DNA of 64,000 bases from Hyphomicrobiales bacterium (lineage in GTDB: Bacteria; Pseudomonadota; Alphaproteobacteria; Rhizobiales; Rhizobiaceae), in NCBI GenBank assembly GCA_900472785.1, contig UCJH01000024.1, positions 176,686 to 240,685 on the forward strand. Direction: 5' to 3'. The translations under genes and the position numbers were made by a program. The notes below the pieces were generated by a model. The model did not search any database. It was not told where the DNA came from and saw only the letters and a program-made list of their open reading frames with translations. Of the stretch, positions 21,529-30,949 are shown piece by piece (position 1 is the stretch's first letter; every line of letters starts with the position of its first letter).

Positions 21529-23412
21529 ATGATCACGCTCAACAACCTTTCGGCCCGCATCGTCGGGCGTCTCCTCATCGACCAGGCCAGCGTCGCGCTC
21601 CCGGCCGGCATCAAGGCCGGCCTCGTCGGCAAGAATGGTGCCGGCAAATCGACGCTGTTCAAAATCATCACCGGCGAGATGGAGGCGGAGACCGGTTCGG
21701 TTTCCATCCCGAAGAACGCGCGTATCGGACAGGTGGCGCAGGAAGCGCCGGGCACGGAAGAGCCGCTGATCGAGATCGTGCTGAAAGCCGACAAGGAGCG
21801 CGAGGCGCTTCTGGCCGAAGCGGAAACCGCGACCGATCCACACCGGATCGGCGAAATCCATATGCGGCTGTCCGATATCCACGCCCATTCGGCCGAATCG
21901 CGCGCGGCCAGTATCCTGGCCGGCCTCGGTTTCGATGCCGATGCGCAATTGCGTCCGGCCTCGAGCTTCTCGGGCGGCTGGCGCATGCGCGTTGCGCTTG
22001 CTGCAGTACTGTTCTCCGAGCCGGACCTCCTGCTGCTCGACGAGCCGACCAACTATCTCGACCTTGAAGGCACGCTTTGGCTGGAAGATTATATCAGCAA
22101 GTACCCGCACACGGTCATCATCATCAGCCATGACCGCGATCTCCTCAATACCGCCGTCAACGCCATCGTCCATCTCGACCAGCAGAAGCTGACTTTCTAT
22201 CGCGGCTCCTACGACCAGTTCGAGCGCCAGCGTGCCGAAGCCAACGAATTGCAAACCAAGGCGAAAGCCAAGAACGACGCCGCGCGCAAGCACCTGCAGG
22301 CGTTCATCGACCGCTTCAAGGCCAAGGCCTCCAAGGCAAGGCAAGCACAGTCGCGCGTCAAGGCGCTGGAACGCATGGGCACGGTGTCCTCGGTCATCGA
22401 GGACCATGTCCAGGGCTTCAAGTTTCCCGATCCTGAAAAGGAGGCGGCATCCCCGATCATTTCGCTCGAAGGCGGCTCGGTCGGCTATACGCCCGGCAAG
22501 CCGATCCTGCAGCACATGTCGCTGCGCATCGATACCGATGATCGCATCGCGTTGCTGGGCTCGAACGGCAACGGCAAGTCGACATTCGCCAAGCTGATCT
22601 CCGGCCGGCTGCCGGCGACCGGCGGGTCGGTACAGGTCGCTCCAGGCCTGAAGATCGGCTTCTTCGCCCAGCATCAGCTGGACGACCTGATCCCGGAACA
22701 TGATGCCGTCGAGCACGTGCGCCAGCGCATGCCAGGCGCCACCGAAGGCAAAGTGCGGGCCCGCGTCGCCCAGATGGGTCTGGCGACAGCCAAGATGAGC
22801 ACGCCGGCCAAGGATCTCTCCGGCGGTGAAAAGGCGCGGCTTTTGATGGGCCTGGCGGCCTTCGATGCGCCAAACCTGCTGATCCTCGACGAACCGACCA
22901 ACCATCTGGACATCGACAGCCGCAATGCGCTGATCCAGGCTCTGAACGAATATACCGGCGCCGTCATCCTGATTTCGCACGATCGCCACCTGATCGAGGC
23001 GACGGCGGACCGTCTCTGGCTCGTCAAGGACGGCACCGTCTCCAACTATGACGGCGACCTTGAGGACTATCGCTCGGTCATCGTCCAGAGTTCCCGCGGC
23101 AAGGGCGGCCCGAAGGCGACGGCGGAAGAAAAGCGCAACAAGGCGGACCAGCGCAAGGCCAATGCCGACAAACGCGCAAGCTTTGCGCCGCTGAAGAAAA
23201 AGATCAACGATGTCGAGCAGCTGACCGGAAAACTTCAGAAGCAGATTCAGGTGATTGACCGGGAGCTTGAAGATCAGGCGATCTACGAGAAATTCCCGGA
23301 GAAAGCCGCAGCCAAGGTCAAGGAGCGCGCCGAGGTTATGGCCAAGCTCGCCAAGGCCGAAGAACACTGGATGATGCTCTCTACCGAATATGAAGAGGCG
23401 ATGGCCAGCTAG
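21529..23412 (+). CDS. ABC-F family ATPase (YheS-like)
   Basis: ABC-F proteins bind the ribosomal E site and relieve or regulate stalled translation. The 627-residue soluble protein has two ABC cassettes: Walker A GKNGAGKST (about residue 36) and GSNGNGKST (about residue 345); signature motifs SSFSGGWRMR and DLSGGEKARL; Walker B LLLLDEPTNYLD and LLILDEPTNHLD. A charged linker sits between them and a coiled-coil C-terminal tail (about residues 530-600) is typical of YheS/Uup. The absence of membrane segments rules out a transporter. It probably starts 56 nt after the GGDEF gene, possibly co-transcribed. Confidence 0.9.
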   Translation: MITLNNLSARIVGRLLIDQASVALPAGIKAGLVGKNGAGKSTLFKIITGEMEAETGSVSIPKNARIGQVAQEAPGTEEPLIEIVLKADKEREALLAEAETATDPHRIGEIHMRLSDIHAHSAESRAASILAGLGFDADAQLRPASSFSGGWRMRVALAAVLFSEPDLLLLDEPTNYLDLEGTLWLEDYISKYPHTVIIISHDRDLLNTAVNAIVHLDQQKLTFYRGSYDQFERQRAEANELQTKAKAKNDAARKHLQAFIDRFKAKASKARQAQSRVKALERMGTVSSVIEDHVQGFKFPDPEKEAASPIISLEGGSVGYTPGKPILQHMSLRIDTDDRIALLGSNGNGKSTFAKLISGRLPATGGSVQVAPGLKIGFFAQHQLDDLIPEHDAVEHVRQRMPGATEGKVRARVAQMGLATAKMSTPAKDLSGGEKARLLMGLAAFDAPNLLILDEPTNHLDIDSRNALIQALNEYTGAVILISHDRHLIEATADRLWLVKDGTVSNYDGDLEDYRSVIVQSSRGKGGPKATAEEKRNKADQRKANADKRASFAPLKKKINDVEQLTGKLQKQIQVIDRELEDQAIYEKFPEKAAAKVKERAEVMAKLAKAEEHWMMLSTEYEEAMAS

Positions 23413-23483
23413 TTTAGGCTTTCCTAAAATTTTAACGACTGATTTAATCCGGCATTCAAAACCGGATTTTATCCTTCGTCATC

Positions 23484-23702
23484 ATGAAGCGAGAACATCC
23501 TCCAGAATCGAACCTCTACAGGTTCCGTCAGGTGAAGTGGGGCAATCCGCGCCACAAGCTCAATGCGCTTCGCGACAAGGTGCCGGTTGCCATCGACGAC
23601 GATCCGCCTGCCGGGCGGTTGTTCTGGATTCTCGTCTCGCTGCTGACCATCTCTGCCTTCGCAGCCGTCGTGCTCTACGGCCTGCAGCATCCGGTGGCGT
23701 AA
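23484..23702 (+). CDS. Small single-pass membrane protein (72 aa)
   Basis: A basic, soluble first half (MKREHPPESNLYRFRQVKWG) is followed by a transmembrane helix (LFWILVSLLTISAFAAVVLYG). A hypothetical of this layout is common in Rhizobiales next to the ABC-F gene, but I know no function. It converges with the acetyltransferase gene (20 nt apart). Confidence 0.65.
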   Translation: MKREHPPESNLYRFRQVKWGNPRHKLNALRDKVPVAIDDDPPAGRLFWILVSLLTISAFAAVVLYGLQHPVA

Positions 23703-23721
23703 CCGCGATCACAGCCGCCCT

Positions 23722-24567
23722 TCACCCGAGTTCAAACGTCGTGATCCCGTAGATTTGGCCAAGCGGCAATTCCGGCGCCGTGCCGCGATACATGCGCGCC
23801 GTCTCGAACACCGGCTTCAGATTGTAGCGATCGCACAACGCCCGGGCGGCCACATTCGGCTCGGGAATATCCATATAAATCTGGCCGCCGCCGACGCTTG
23901 CCACCAGTTTGCGGAAAATCAGGTCGGCAACGGTTTCCTGCTCGGCAAACAGCGGCCCGATCTTGAAGCCCTCGCGGCAGGCCCGGATCGTGCCGTAGCC
24001 GGCGATTGCGCCATTGCGAAGAAGCACGATGCTTTCCCGGCTTTCCAGCGACTTCAGCCATTCCTTGAGAAAAGCCTCGCGGGGCGCAGGAATGAACTTG
24101 CGATCGTAGTCGACGATCATCGGCACGTGGACGGGCGAAACGGAGATCAACTCGGTACCCGGCGGCTCGGCGCATTCGACTGAGCCGCCATAGCGGAAAT
24201 TCGCATGTGCATAGGCAAAGCCCGACTTCCGGTAGTTTTCCTGCTGGGCGACGACGCCGTCGAGGCCGATGACGTGACCAGCGCCGGCCTGCCGGATCGT
24301 TTCGCTCCACAGCGCATGGCCGATGCCCTGCCCGCGATAATCCGGATGCGTCATATAGAAGCCGAGAAAGGCATAGTCTGGTCCGCTGCGGACGAGCGAC
24401 AGCGCCGCGGCGGCCACGCCGTCTTCCTCGGCAAGCCAGAATCCCTGCGGATCCGCCGCCCAGAAAGCCTGCCCGTCATCCAGCCCCGGGTTCCACCCTT
24501 CGCGGGCCGCCCAGTCCAGGATCATGTCGAGATCGGCGCGGGTGGCATTTCGAATGATGGAGGACAT
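23722..24567 (-). CDS. GNAT acetyltransferase, two-domain
   Basis: The 281-residue protein begins IIRNATRADLDMILDWAARE, and the acetyl-CoA motif A lies around YMTHPDYRGQGIGHALWSET (residues about 70-90), typical of GNAT enzymes. The second half (IVDYDRKFIPAPREAFLKEW onward) resembles the extra C-terminal domain of the YitH/Acetyltransf_18 type. It transfers an acetyl group from acetyl-CoA to an unknown amine substrate. It is encoded alone, divergent from vapB. Confidence 0.85.
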   Translation of the reverse strand: MSSIIRNATRADLDMILDWAAREGWNPGLDDGQAFWAADPQGFWLAEEDGVAAAALSLVRSGPDYAFLGFYMTHPDYRGQGIGHALWSETIRQAGAGHVIGLDGVVAQQENYRKSGFAYAHANFRYGGSVECAEPPGTELISVSPVHVPMIVDYDRKFIPAPREAFLKEWLKSLESRESIVLLRNGAIAGYGTIRACREGFKIGPLFAEQETVADLIFRKLVASVGGGQIYMDIPEPNVAARALCDRYNLKPVFETARMYRGTAPELPLGQIYGITTFELG

Positions 24568-24613
24568 GGCGGGACTTTCGCTAACTTTACAATCGTCCGG
24601 CCTTATCTATAGT

Positions 24614-24642
24614 GGATATTCAATTGTTCAAATGGGATATTC
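24614..24642. promoter_or_regulatory. Direct repeats before vapB (operator candidate)
   Basis: GGATATTC occurs at 24614-24621 and 24635-24642, 21 bp apart (two helical turns), the second ending 2 nt before the vapB ATG. Toxin-antitoxin operons are usually repressed by the antitoxin bound at such repeats. Confidence 0.5.
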
Positions 24643-24644
24643 CA

Positions 24645-24890
24645 ATGCCCCTCTATGTCCGCGATGAAAGCGTGAACGATCTGGCGAGTGAGGCGCAACG
24701 GGTGCTGAAAACCAAGACGAAGACGGAGGCGATCCGGATTGCGCTGGAGCGGGTCGTTCAGAAAGAGTTTCCAACGCAGACCTTGCAGGAGCGCATGAAG
24801 GTTTTTCAGGATCGTTTTCGTGAACTTGGCGAACCGCTCGAAGATTTCGATCAAAAGGCCTACCTCGACGAAATGTGGGGCGACGAATAG
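24645..24890 (+). CDS. vapB: VapB-family antitoxin
   Basis: The 81-residue protein starts MPLYVRDESVNDLASEAQRV and continues KTKTKTEAIRIALERVVQKE, the PSK/VapB-type ribbon-helix-helix DNA-binding pattern; the C-terminal half (LEDFDQKAYLDEMWGDE) is acidic and probably wraps the toxin. ATG 24645 is preferred to an upstream in-frame GTG at 24612 because homologues start there. The stop overlaps the vapC start by one base (TAGTG). Confidence 0.88.
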   Translation: MPLYVRDESVNDLASEAQRVLKTKTKTEAIRIALERVVQKEFPTQTLQERMKVFQDRFRELGEPLEDFDQKAYLDEMWGDE

Positions 24891-25285
24891 TGTTTCTCGA
24901 GACATCGGCGATCGTCGAATATCTGGCGGAAGAGCCTCGGGCCGGCGAAATAGCGGATCGTCTGGCCGCAGCGACATCACCATTTGTAACCTCGCCCACG
25001 GTGGTCTTCGAGGCCGCTGTCGTTCTTACCCGTATCCGAAAAAGCTCCGTTTCCGAGACTAAGGCGTTGATTCTGGACTTTCTGAACTTCATGGGCGTCA
25101 GCATCATTCCTATCACCCCCGAAATCGGTCTTGCCGCTATCGACGCCTTCGGGCGATATGGCAAAGGGCGCGGACATCCGGCAAAGCTCAATTTCAGCGA
25201 CTGTTTCTCCTACGCGGCCTGCAGGGCGGCGGGTGTGCCATTGCTGTTTGTGGGCGATGATTTCTCCAAAACGGATTTGGGGTGA
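24890..25285 (+). CDS. vapC: VapC-family PIN-domain ribonuclease toxin
   Basis: The 131-residue PIN-domain protein should cleave RNA when freed from VapB. GTG 24890 overlaps the vapB stop. The PIN signature reads FLETSAIVEYLAEEP (Glu where many members have the first Asp), a second acid in the FEAAVVL segment, and C-terminal acids at NFSDCFSYAACRAAG and FVGDDFSKTDLG. Glu at the first position also occurs in PIN relatives, so activity is plausible. Tight coupling with the antitoxin supports a complete TA module. Confidence 0.87.
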   Translation: MFLETSAIVEYLAEEPRAGEIADRLAAATSPFVTSPTVVFEAAVVLTRIRKSSVSETKALILDFLNFMGVSIIPITPEIGLAAIDAFGRYGKGRGHPAKLNFSDCFSYAACRAAGVPLLFVGDDFSKTDLG

Positions 25286-25366
25286 TCCGGCCCGATTTCC
25301 AGCTTGTATCGGTCAAATCGTCTGATACAAAAGCCGCCATAAAATCATACAAATCGAGCGAAACAC

Positions 25367-26290
25367 ATGAGCATCAAGATCGCAATCGTCGGCGTCGGCA
25401 AGATCGTCCGCGACCAGCACCTGCCCTCCATCGCCAAGAATGCGGATTATCAGCTGATTGCCGCGGCGAGCCGCAACGGCACCGTCGACGGGATCGACAA
25501 TTTCAAGTCGATCGAGGCCATGTTCGAAGCCGTGCCGGCGATCGAGGCCGTCTCGCTCTGCATGCCGCCGCAGTTCCGCTATGAGGCCGCCCGCACCGCG
25601 CTCGAAGCCGGAAAGCATGTCTTCCTCGAAAAGCCGCCGGGCGCGACGCTCAGCGAAGTCGCCGACCTCGAGGCGCTTGCCGCATCAAAAGGCCTGTCGC
25701 TGTTTGCCAGCTGGCATTCGCGCTACGCACCGGGTGTCGAAGCCGCCAAGACATTTCTTGCCGGAACGAAGATCAACGGCGTCCAGGTGATCTGGAAAGA
25801 GGATGTCCGTCACTGGCATCCGAACCAGGACTGGATCTGGGCAGCCGGCGGTCTCGGCGTCTTCGATCCGGGCATCAACGCGCTGTCGATCGTCACCCAC
25901 ATCCTGCCAAACCCGCTGTTCATCACCGCGGCAACCCTCGAATTCCCGGAAAACCGCGACGCACCGATCGCTGCCTCGATCACCTTTACCAATGCGGACA
26001 AGCTGCCCGTGACCGCGGATTTCGACTGGCGTCAGACCGGCCATCAGAGCTGGGATATCATCGCCGAAACCGAAGCCGGCCGCATGGTTCTCTCCGAAGG
26101 CGGCGCCAAGCTCTCGATCGACGGCAAGCTCGTGCATGACGAGCCGGAACAGGAATATCCGGCCCTCTACGCCCGCTTCGCCGAGATCATCAAGGGCAAG
26201 ACGTCGGACGTCGATCTGGCGCCACTGCGCCATGTCGCCGACGCCTTCATGCTGGGCCGACGCAAATTTGTGGAAGCCTTTGTGGATTGA
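25367..26290 (+). CDS. Gfo/Idh/MocA oxidoreductase, L-arabinose/D-galactose 1-dehydrogenase type
   Basis: The 307-residue enzyme binds NAD(P) at AIVGVGKIVRDQHLPSI and has the family motif KHVFLEKPPGATLSEVADLE. The catalytic region KEDVRHWHPNQDWIW and LGVFDPGINALSIVT closely resembles the Azospirillum L-arabinose 1-dehydrogenase, which opens the oxidative arabinose/galactose pathway by making the aldonolactone. The start ATG is at 25367. It has its own terminator downstream. Substrate preference (arabinose or galactose) cannot be read from the sequence. Confidence 0.8.
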   Translation: MSIKIAIVGVGKIVRDQHLPSIAKNADYQLIAAASRNGTVDGIDNFKSIEAMFEAVPAIEAVSLCMPPQFRYEAARTALEAGKHVFLEKPPGATLSEVADLEALAASKGLSLFASWHSRYAPGVEAAKTFLAGTKINGVQVIWKEDVRHWHPNQDWIWAAGGLGVFDPGINALSIVTHILPNPLFITAATLEFPENRDAPIAASITFTNADKLPVTADFDWRQTGHQSWDIIAETEAGRMVLSEGGAKLSIDGKLVHDEPEQEYPALYARFAEIIKGKTSDVDLAPLRHVADAFMLGRRKFVEAFVD

Positions 26291-26312
26291 ACCAAAGCTT
26301 TTGAAACCATGC

Positions 26313-26341
26313 AGGCCGCACAGCTTACCCCTGTGCGGCCT
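26313..26341 (+). terminator. Rho-independent terminator
   Basis: AGGCCGCACAG pairs with CTGTGCGGCCT across a 7-nt loop, followed by TCTG with few T. It is placed between the dehydrogenase gene and the convergent holC gene and may serve both. Confidence 0.65.
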
Positions 26342-26353
26342 TCTGTATGAAAC

Positions 26354-26803
26354 TCAAGCCTTCTTCACCCACCGACCGTCCTGATTCTGCTGCCAGTACG
26401 TCAGCATGTGCCCTTCACCCTTCAGCCGCTTCCATTGCGCCCGAGCGCCTTCCAATTGCGCCTGGTCGTAGCCGTCGAACATGAAGACGACGCGTTCGTA
26501 CCCGCTGATTGCCGAGGGCTCCGCCCCGTCCACCAGGAAACGCACGGTTGCGCCGTTGTCGTTTCCATCTCCCGCCGTCAGCAGGATCGGCTGGTCGGCG
26601 GAAAAATCCGCGACATCCGTGCCATGGGCGAGAAAGCTGTCGTCCCGGTAGGTCCACAGGTGCGTGTCGAGCATGTCACGCCGCTCCTCGCCTGCCGTTT
26701 GCACGACCACCCGCCAGCCACGCTCGACGCAACGGTCAAGCAGCCCGGGCAATGCATCCTCGAGCTTCGATTCGGTCAGATGATAGAACAGGATTTCCGT
26801 CAT
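26354..26803 (-). CDS. holC: DNA polymerase III chi subunit
   Basis: HolC (chi) belongs to the clamp loader and contacts SSB. The 149-residue protein has the characteristic opening TEILFYHLTESKLEDALPGL, the core GWRVVVQTAGEERRDMLDTH with LWTYRDDSFLAHG, and DGYDQAQLEGARAQWKRLKG near the end. ATG 26803 is used; an upstream in-frame TTG at 26815 lies inside pepA. It is downstream of pepA on the same strand, as in many bacteria (pepA-holC). Confidence 0.92.
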   Translation of the reverse strand: MTEILFYHLTESKLEDALPGLLDRCVERGWRVVVQTAGEERRDMLDTHLWTYRDDSFLAHGTDVADFSADQPILLTAGDGNDNGATVRFLVDGAEPSAISGYERVVFMFDGYDQAQLEGARAQWKRLKGEGHMLTYWQQNQDGRWVKKA

Positions 26804-26811
26804 GGCCCCGG

Positions 26812-28305
26812 TCAAGCCTCGTAATTCGCGCGAACCAGTTCATCAAGCAGCCGCACGCCAAAACCCGAGGCCCAGGACTGGTTGATCTCGTCGGTCGGCG
26901 AACCCATGGCGGTGCCGGCAATGTCGAGATGCGCCCAGGGCGTCTCCTTGACGAAGCGCTTGAGGAACTGCGCGGCGGTGATCGAGCCCGCATAGCGGCC
27001 GCCGGTGTTCTTCATGTCGGCAAATTTGCTGTCGATCATCTTGTCGTATTCCTTGCCGAGCGGCATGCGCCATAGCCGCTCCTGCGTCGTCAGGCCAGCG
27101 GCGGTCAACTGGCCTGCCAGCCGGTCGTCATTGCAGAAAAGCCCGGCATGATGGCTGCCGAGCGCCACCATGATGGCGCCGGTCAGCGTCGCCAGATTGA
27201 TCATGAATTGCGGCTTGAAGCGGTCGTTGCAATACCAGAGCGCATCGCAGAGAACGAGGCGGCCTTCGGCATCCGTATTGATGACCTCGATCGTCTGCCC
27301 CGACATCGAGGTAACGATGTCGCCGGGGCGCTGGGCGTTGCCGTCCGGCATGTTTTCGACAAGCCCGATCATGCCGATGACATTCGCCTTCGCCTTGCGG
27401 GCAGCCAGCACATGCATCAGACCGGTGACGGCGGCGGCGCCACCCATGTCGCCCTTCATTTCCTCCATGCCGGCGGCTGGCTTGATGGAGATCCCGCCCG
27501 AATCGAACACCACGCCCTTGCCGATGAAGGCGATTGGACGCTCCTTCGGCTTTCCGCCCTTCCACTGCATGATGGCAAGCCGCGGCGGCCGTACCGAACC
27601 TTGCGAGACACCGAGCAGCGCGCCCATGCCGAGCTTCTTCATTTCGCGCTCGGTCAGGATTTCCACTTCGACGCCGAGCTTTTCAAGTTCCTTTGCCCTT
27701 GCGGCAAATTCCAGCGGGCCAAGCACATTGGCGGGTTCGTTGACAAGGTTTCGGGCAAGCACGACGCCTTCGGCGATCGCCTGGGATGCGGCGGCGGCTT
27801 TTTTGGCGGCGATGACCGCACCCGTGACGATCGTCACCTTGATGGGTTTGATCGATGTCTTCTGATCGTCGTCTGCCTTCGTCGTCTTGTAGGTATCGAA
27901 GCTGTAGGCATTGAGTTCCATGCCGAGTGCGAAATCGGCGGCCGCCTTGCCCGAAACCGCTACACCCGGCGCATCGATGAAAATCGTCACCTTTTCGGCG
28001 GATTTGATCTTTGAAGCGGCAGCGCCGCCCGTCTTCAGCCAGTCATGTTCCGAAAGGCCGGTCCCGTTGCCGAGACCGAGAACGAGGACACGATCGGCCG
28101 GCGAGCCGTGGGGAGCGATGACATCCAGCGTGCGCAGCGATTTGCCGGTGAACTTCGCAACGCGGGCCGCCTTGGCCAGAACGCCTTGCGGGTCGGCAAC
28201 ATCGGCACCGGCCGCATCCTTGGCGTCCTGCGTCCTCAGAAGAATGGCGACGCCGCCGGCGATACGCGCCGATTTCGCGAAGGTGATCTCGAATTTGACA
28301 GTCAT
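26812..28305 (-). CDS. pepA: Leucyl aminopeptidase
   Basis: The 497-residue M17 metallopeptidase removes N-terminal residues from peptides. It shows the metal-ligand region [20 protein letters not shown] (about residues 260-280), [13 protein letters not shown], and the family signature [10 protein letters not shown], together with the N-terminal domain that in PepA also binds DNA. The start [17 protein letters not shown] at 28305 is preferred over the open frame upstream. It is transcribed away from lptF, sharing the intergenic region at 28306-28703. Confidence 0.93.
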   Translation of the reverse strand: MTVKFEITFAKSARIAGGVAILLRTQDAKDAAGADVADPQGVLAKAARVAKFTGKSLRTLDVIAPHGSPADRVLVLGLGNGTGLSEHDWLKTGGAAASKIKSAEKVTIFIDAPGVAVSGKAAADFALGMELNAYSFDTYKTTKADDDQKTSIKPIKVTIVTGAVIAAKKAAAASQAIAEGVVLARNLVNEPANVLGPLEFAARAKELEKLGVEVEILTEREMKKLGMGALLGVSQGSVRPPRLAIMQWKGGKPKERPIAFIGKGVVFDSGGISIKPAAGMEEMKGDMGGAAAVTGLMHVLAARKAKANVIGMIGLVENMPDGNAQRPGDIVTSMSGQTIEVINTDAEGRLVLCDALWYCNDRFKPQFMINLATLTGAIMVALGSHHAGLFCNDDRLAGQLTAAGLTTQERLWRMPLGKEYDKMIDSKFADMKNTGGRYAGSITAAQFLKRFVKETPWAHLDIAGTAMGSPTDEINQSWASGFGVRLLDELVRANYEA

Positions 28306-28540
28306 TTTCTCTCCGGAAACGGGCGAATTTCGATCGACGGCAAGGCCTGAAGCGCTGGCAGGCAGGAACCCGTCCTGCAGCAAGTGTTAAACGCCCCGCC
28401 CTGAAATGCAAAGCAAAACCAGCTGTTCAACACCACCCATGACCGTGCAGCGCGGATGCGGGCAAGCGCTTGTCGCAACGCCCCCTGTCACCAAAAAGCC
28501 GCGAAGCCGGAAATAGAAACATTGGCATACGACTTCCACA

Positions 28541-28569
28541 TTGCGGTGGCGGATGGGGTCGGCTAGAGC
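28541..28569 (+). promoter_or_regulatory. Candidate promoter for the lptFG-lptD operon
   Basis: The 28306-28703 gap holds no gene; it separates divergent pepA and lptF. TTGCGG (28541-28546), 17 nt, then TAGAGC (28564-28569) is a plausible promoter for the rightward LPS genes, about 135 nt upstream of the lptF start. Confidence 0.35.
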
Positions 28570-28703
28570 ATGAAATGCAAGATCCATCCCATGGCTCCGC
28601 AAGAATCATGGAACGCCGCATATCGGACGAACCGGGGACGAAAGCCGTCCGTCAGGGTCGATCCCGCGATGCGCCAGGCGGATCTTCCCGAGACAAGGCT
28701 GCG

Positions 28704-29867
28704 ATGATCATCTTCGAAACCTATATCCTGCGACGTGTGTTCCAGATGTTCCTGACGGCGCTCCTGCCCGTTCTGGGCATCATCTGGACGACACAGGCGC
28801 TGCAGCGGATCAATCTCGTCACCGATACCGGCCAGTCTATCGGAGCCTTCCTGCAGCTGGCGACGCTGATTTTGCCGACAATCATTCCGTTGGTTTTGCC
28901 CTTTGCGCTCGTCATCGGCGTGACCCAGACCCTGACGACCATGAACAACGATTCGGAGCTGACCGTCATCGAGGCGGCCGGTGGATCGCGGTCGATCATC
29001 ATCCGACCGATCATGATGCTTTCGATCGCGCTTAGCCTGTTTTCCTTTGCCGTCGACAACTTCGTCGAACCGGTGGTACGGCAGGCGGCACGCCAGATGA
29101 TCGCTACCGCCCACGCCGACCTGCTTTCTTCCGTCGTTCAGGAAAATACCTTCCGCAAGATTGCCGACGGGCTTTATGTGCAGGTTGCATCGCGCCGCAA
29201 TAACGGCGTGCTCGGCGGCATCTTCGTCGCCGATTCGCGCAATCCTGGCTACGAACTCATTTATTACGCCCGCGAGGGGGCCGTGGACGAAAAAAGCTCC
29301 GCCCTGGTGATGCGCGACGGCGAAGTGCACCGCAAATTGCCGGATGGCGGTGTTTCGATCATCAAGTTCGATTCCTACGCCTTCGACCTTACGGACCTGA
29401 CGAAGATGGCGGGCGCCGCGACGATCCGCGCCCAGGACCGCAGCCTCGGCTATCTGCTGGCGCCTGACGTCACCGAAGAGAACTATAAGAAGAACCCGGG
29501 CGCCTATGAGGCTGAGCTGCATCGCCGGTTTACGGAATGGACATTCCCTATCCTGTTCGGTCTGATCGCGCTGGTGGTCAGCAGCGATGCCCGCTCGCAC
29601 CGCGAGGCCCGGCTGCATCCGATGGTGCGTGCCCTGCTGATCACACTGGTGCTGCGCTGGGCAACATTCTACGCCGCCAACAATGCCGAGGATTCACGCA
29701 TCTTCATCCCGTTGATGTACCTTATCCCTCTGGCAACGGGCTTCATCACCATCCGTCAGCTGGCCGGCAATCGCCGGCTGAGCATGCCCGTCAGCTGGAA
29801 CGACAAGCTGACAGACCTGTTCGACCGCTTGCAGCCGAAATCTTCCGGCGGAGGCGGCGCGCAGTGA
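28704..29867 (+). CDS. lptF: LPS export ABC transporter permease LptF
   Basis: LptF and LptG form the inner-membrane channel of the LptB2FG transporter that extracts LPS for export. The 387-residue product has an N-terminal helix pair (VFQMFLTALLPVLGIIWTTQ and FLQLATLILPTIIPLVLPFA), a periplasmic jellyroll domain in the middle, and helices near the end (WTFPILFGLIALVVS, FIPLMYLIPLATGFI), the six-helix pattern of the family. ATG 28704 (MIIFETYILRR) is the fit for homologues. The stop overlaps the lptG start (GTGA). Confidence 0.92.
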   Translation: MIIFETYILRRVFQMFLTALLPVLGIIWTTQALQRINLVTDTGQSIGAFLQLATLILPTIIPLVLPFALVIGVTQTLTTMNNDSELTVIEAAGGSRSIIIRPIMMLSIALSLFSFAVDNFVEPVVRQAARQMIATAHADLLSSVVQENTFRKIADGLYVQVASRRNNGVLGGIFVADSRNPGYELIYYAREGAVDEKSSALVMRDGEVHRKLPDGGVSIIKFDSYAFDLTDLTKMAGAATIRAQDRSLGYLLAPDVTEENYKKNPGAYEAELHRRFTEWTFPILFGLIALVVSSDARSHREARLHPMVRALLITLVLRWATFYAANNAEDSRIFIPLMYLIPLATGFITIRQLAGNRRLSMPVSWNDKLTDLFDRLQPKSSGGGGAQ

Positions 29868-30949
29868 TCTTCAGCACGCTTGGCCGCTATTTCTTCCGTC
29901 GCTATGCCGTCACGACCTTCTGGTTCCTGGCCGGCATCTTCTCGCTCGTCTTCATCATCGATTTTTCCGAAGTGTCGAACCGCATGTCGGCCCTGCCCGG
30001 CTATTCGCTGGCCGGTGCCTTCCTGATGACGACATTCAGGATCCCGACGATCCTCCAGGAAACCGTGCCTTTCGTGGCGCTGTTTTCCGCCATGGCCGCC
30101 CTGATCTCGCTCAATCGTCGCTATGAACTGGTCGTTACCCGGGCAGCGGGCATTTCCGTCTGGCAGTTCCTGCAGCCTTTCGTCATCGGCGCCTTTCTGT
30201 TCGGCGTGCTGACGGTCATCATCCTCAATCCGATCGCCGCCTGGGGAACCAAGGCGGCGGAAGCGCTCGAGGCCGAGCTCGGCGGTTCGTCCTCTTCGCG
30301 CGCCGCAATTTCCATTCCCTGGTTGCGCCAAATCTATGGTGACGACGATACGATCATCGGCGCGCGCTCGATCCAGGACAACGGCGCCACGCTGCTCAAC
30401 GTGGCCGTGATTCACTTCAGTCCGCAAGGCCTGATTGTATCGCGACAGGACGCCAAGTCCGCAAAACTCGAAGATGGTTACTGGTTGCTTAAGGATGTGA
30501 CGGAAACACGCAACGGTCAGTTGCCCCGTCGCCTCGATACGGCACAGTTGCGTACCAATCTGAAACCCGAATTCGTTCAGGAGGCTCTGACAAAAGCTGA
30601 TTCCATTCAGTTTTTCGACCTCCTGCGGAAGATCGAAATTGCAAAATCATTCGGCTTTGCGACCAGCGGAATGGAAACGCAGTTCCATTCGATGCTGTCG
30701 CTTCCGCTCCTCCTCGTCGCCATGACATTGATTGCCGCCAGCGTGTCGCTAAAATTTAGCCGGTTCAACCAATCACGCTCGGTAATTCTCGGTGGAATCC
30801 TTTCAGGGTTCGTGCTTTATGTCGTGACCGTGCTTGTAAAAGCATTCGGGAGCAGCGGTGTAGTGCCTCCGTTCGTTGCAGCCTGGTTGCCAGTTGTTGT
30901 AGCGATGGCGCTGGGCTCGACGATTCTATTGCATGAGGAGGATGGCTAG
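29864..30949 (+). CDS. lptG: LPS export ABC transporter permease LptG
   Basis: Second permease subunit of LptB2FG. GTG 29864 overlaps the lptF stop by 4 nt (GTGA), giving a 361-residue protein that starts VIFSTLGRYFFRRYAVTTFW, has six membrane segments (e.g. FVALFSAMAALISLN, SLPLLLVAMTLIAASVSL, IILGGILSGFVLYVVTVLV) and a periplasmic domain in between. The stop overlaps the lptD start, so transcription of permeases and outer-membrane receptor is coupled. Confidence 0.92.
   Translation: MIFSTLGRYFFRRYAVTTFWFLAGIFSLVFIIDFSEVSNRMSALPGYSLAGAFLMTTFRIPTILQETVPFVALFSAMAALISLNRRYELVVTRAAGISVWQFLQPFVIGAFLFGVLTVIILNPIAAWGTKAAEALEAELGGSSSSRAAISIPWLRQIYGDDDTIIGARSIQDNGATLLNVAVIHFSPQGLIVSRQDAKSAKLEDGYWLLKDVTETRNGQLPRRLDTAQLRTNLKPEFVQEALTKADSIQFFDLLRKIEIAKSFGFATSGMETQFHSMLSLPLLLVAMTLIAASVSLKFSRFNQSRSVILGGILSGFVLYVVTVLVKAFGSSGVVPPFVAAWLPVVVAMALGSTILLHEEDG

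Noticed and set aside
21055..23367. Very long open frame antisense to the ABC-F gene
   Set aside because: The + strand codes for a complete, motif-rich ABC-F protein; the opposite frame is an open shadow expected in high-GC DNA and shows no family motif or ribosome site.
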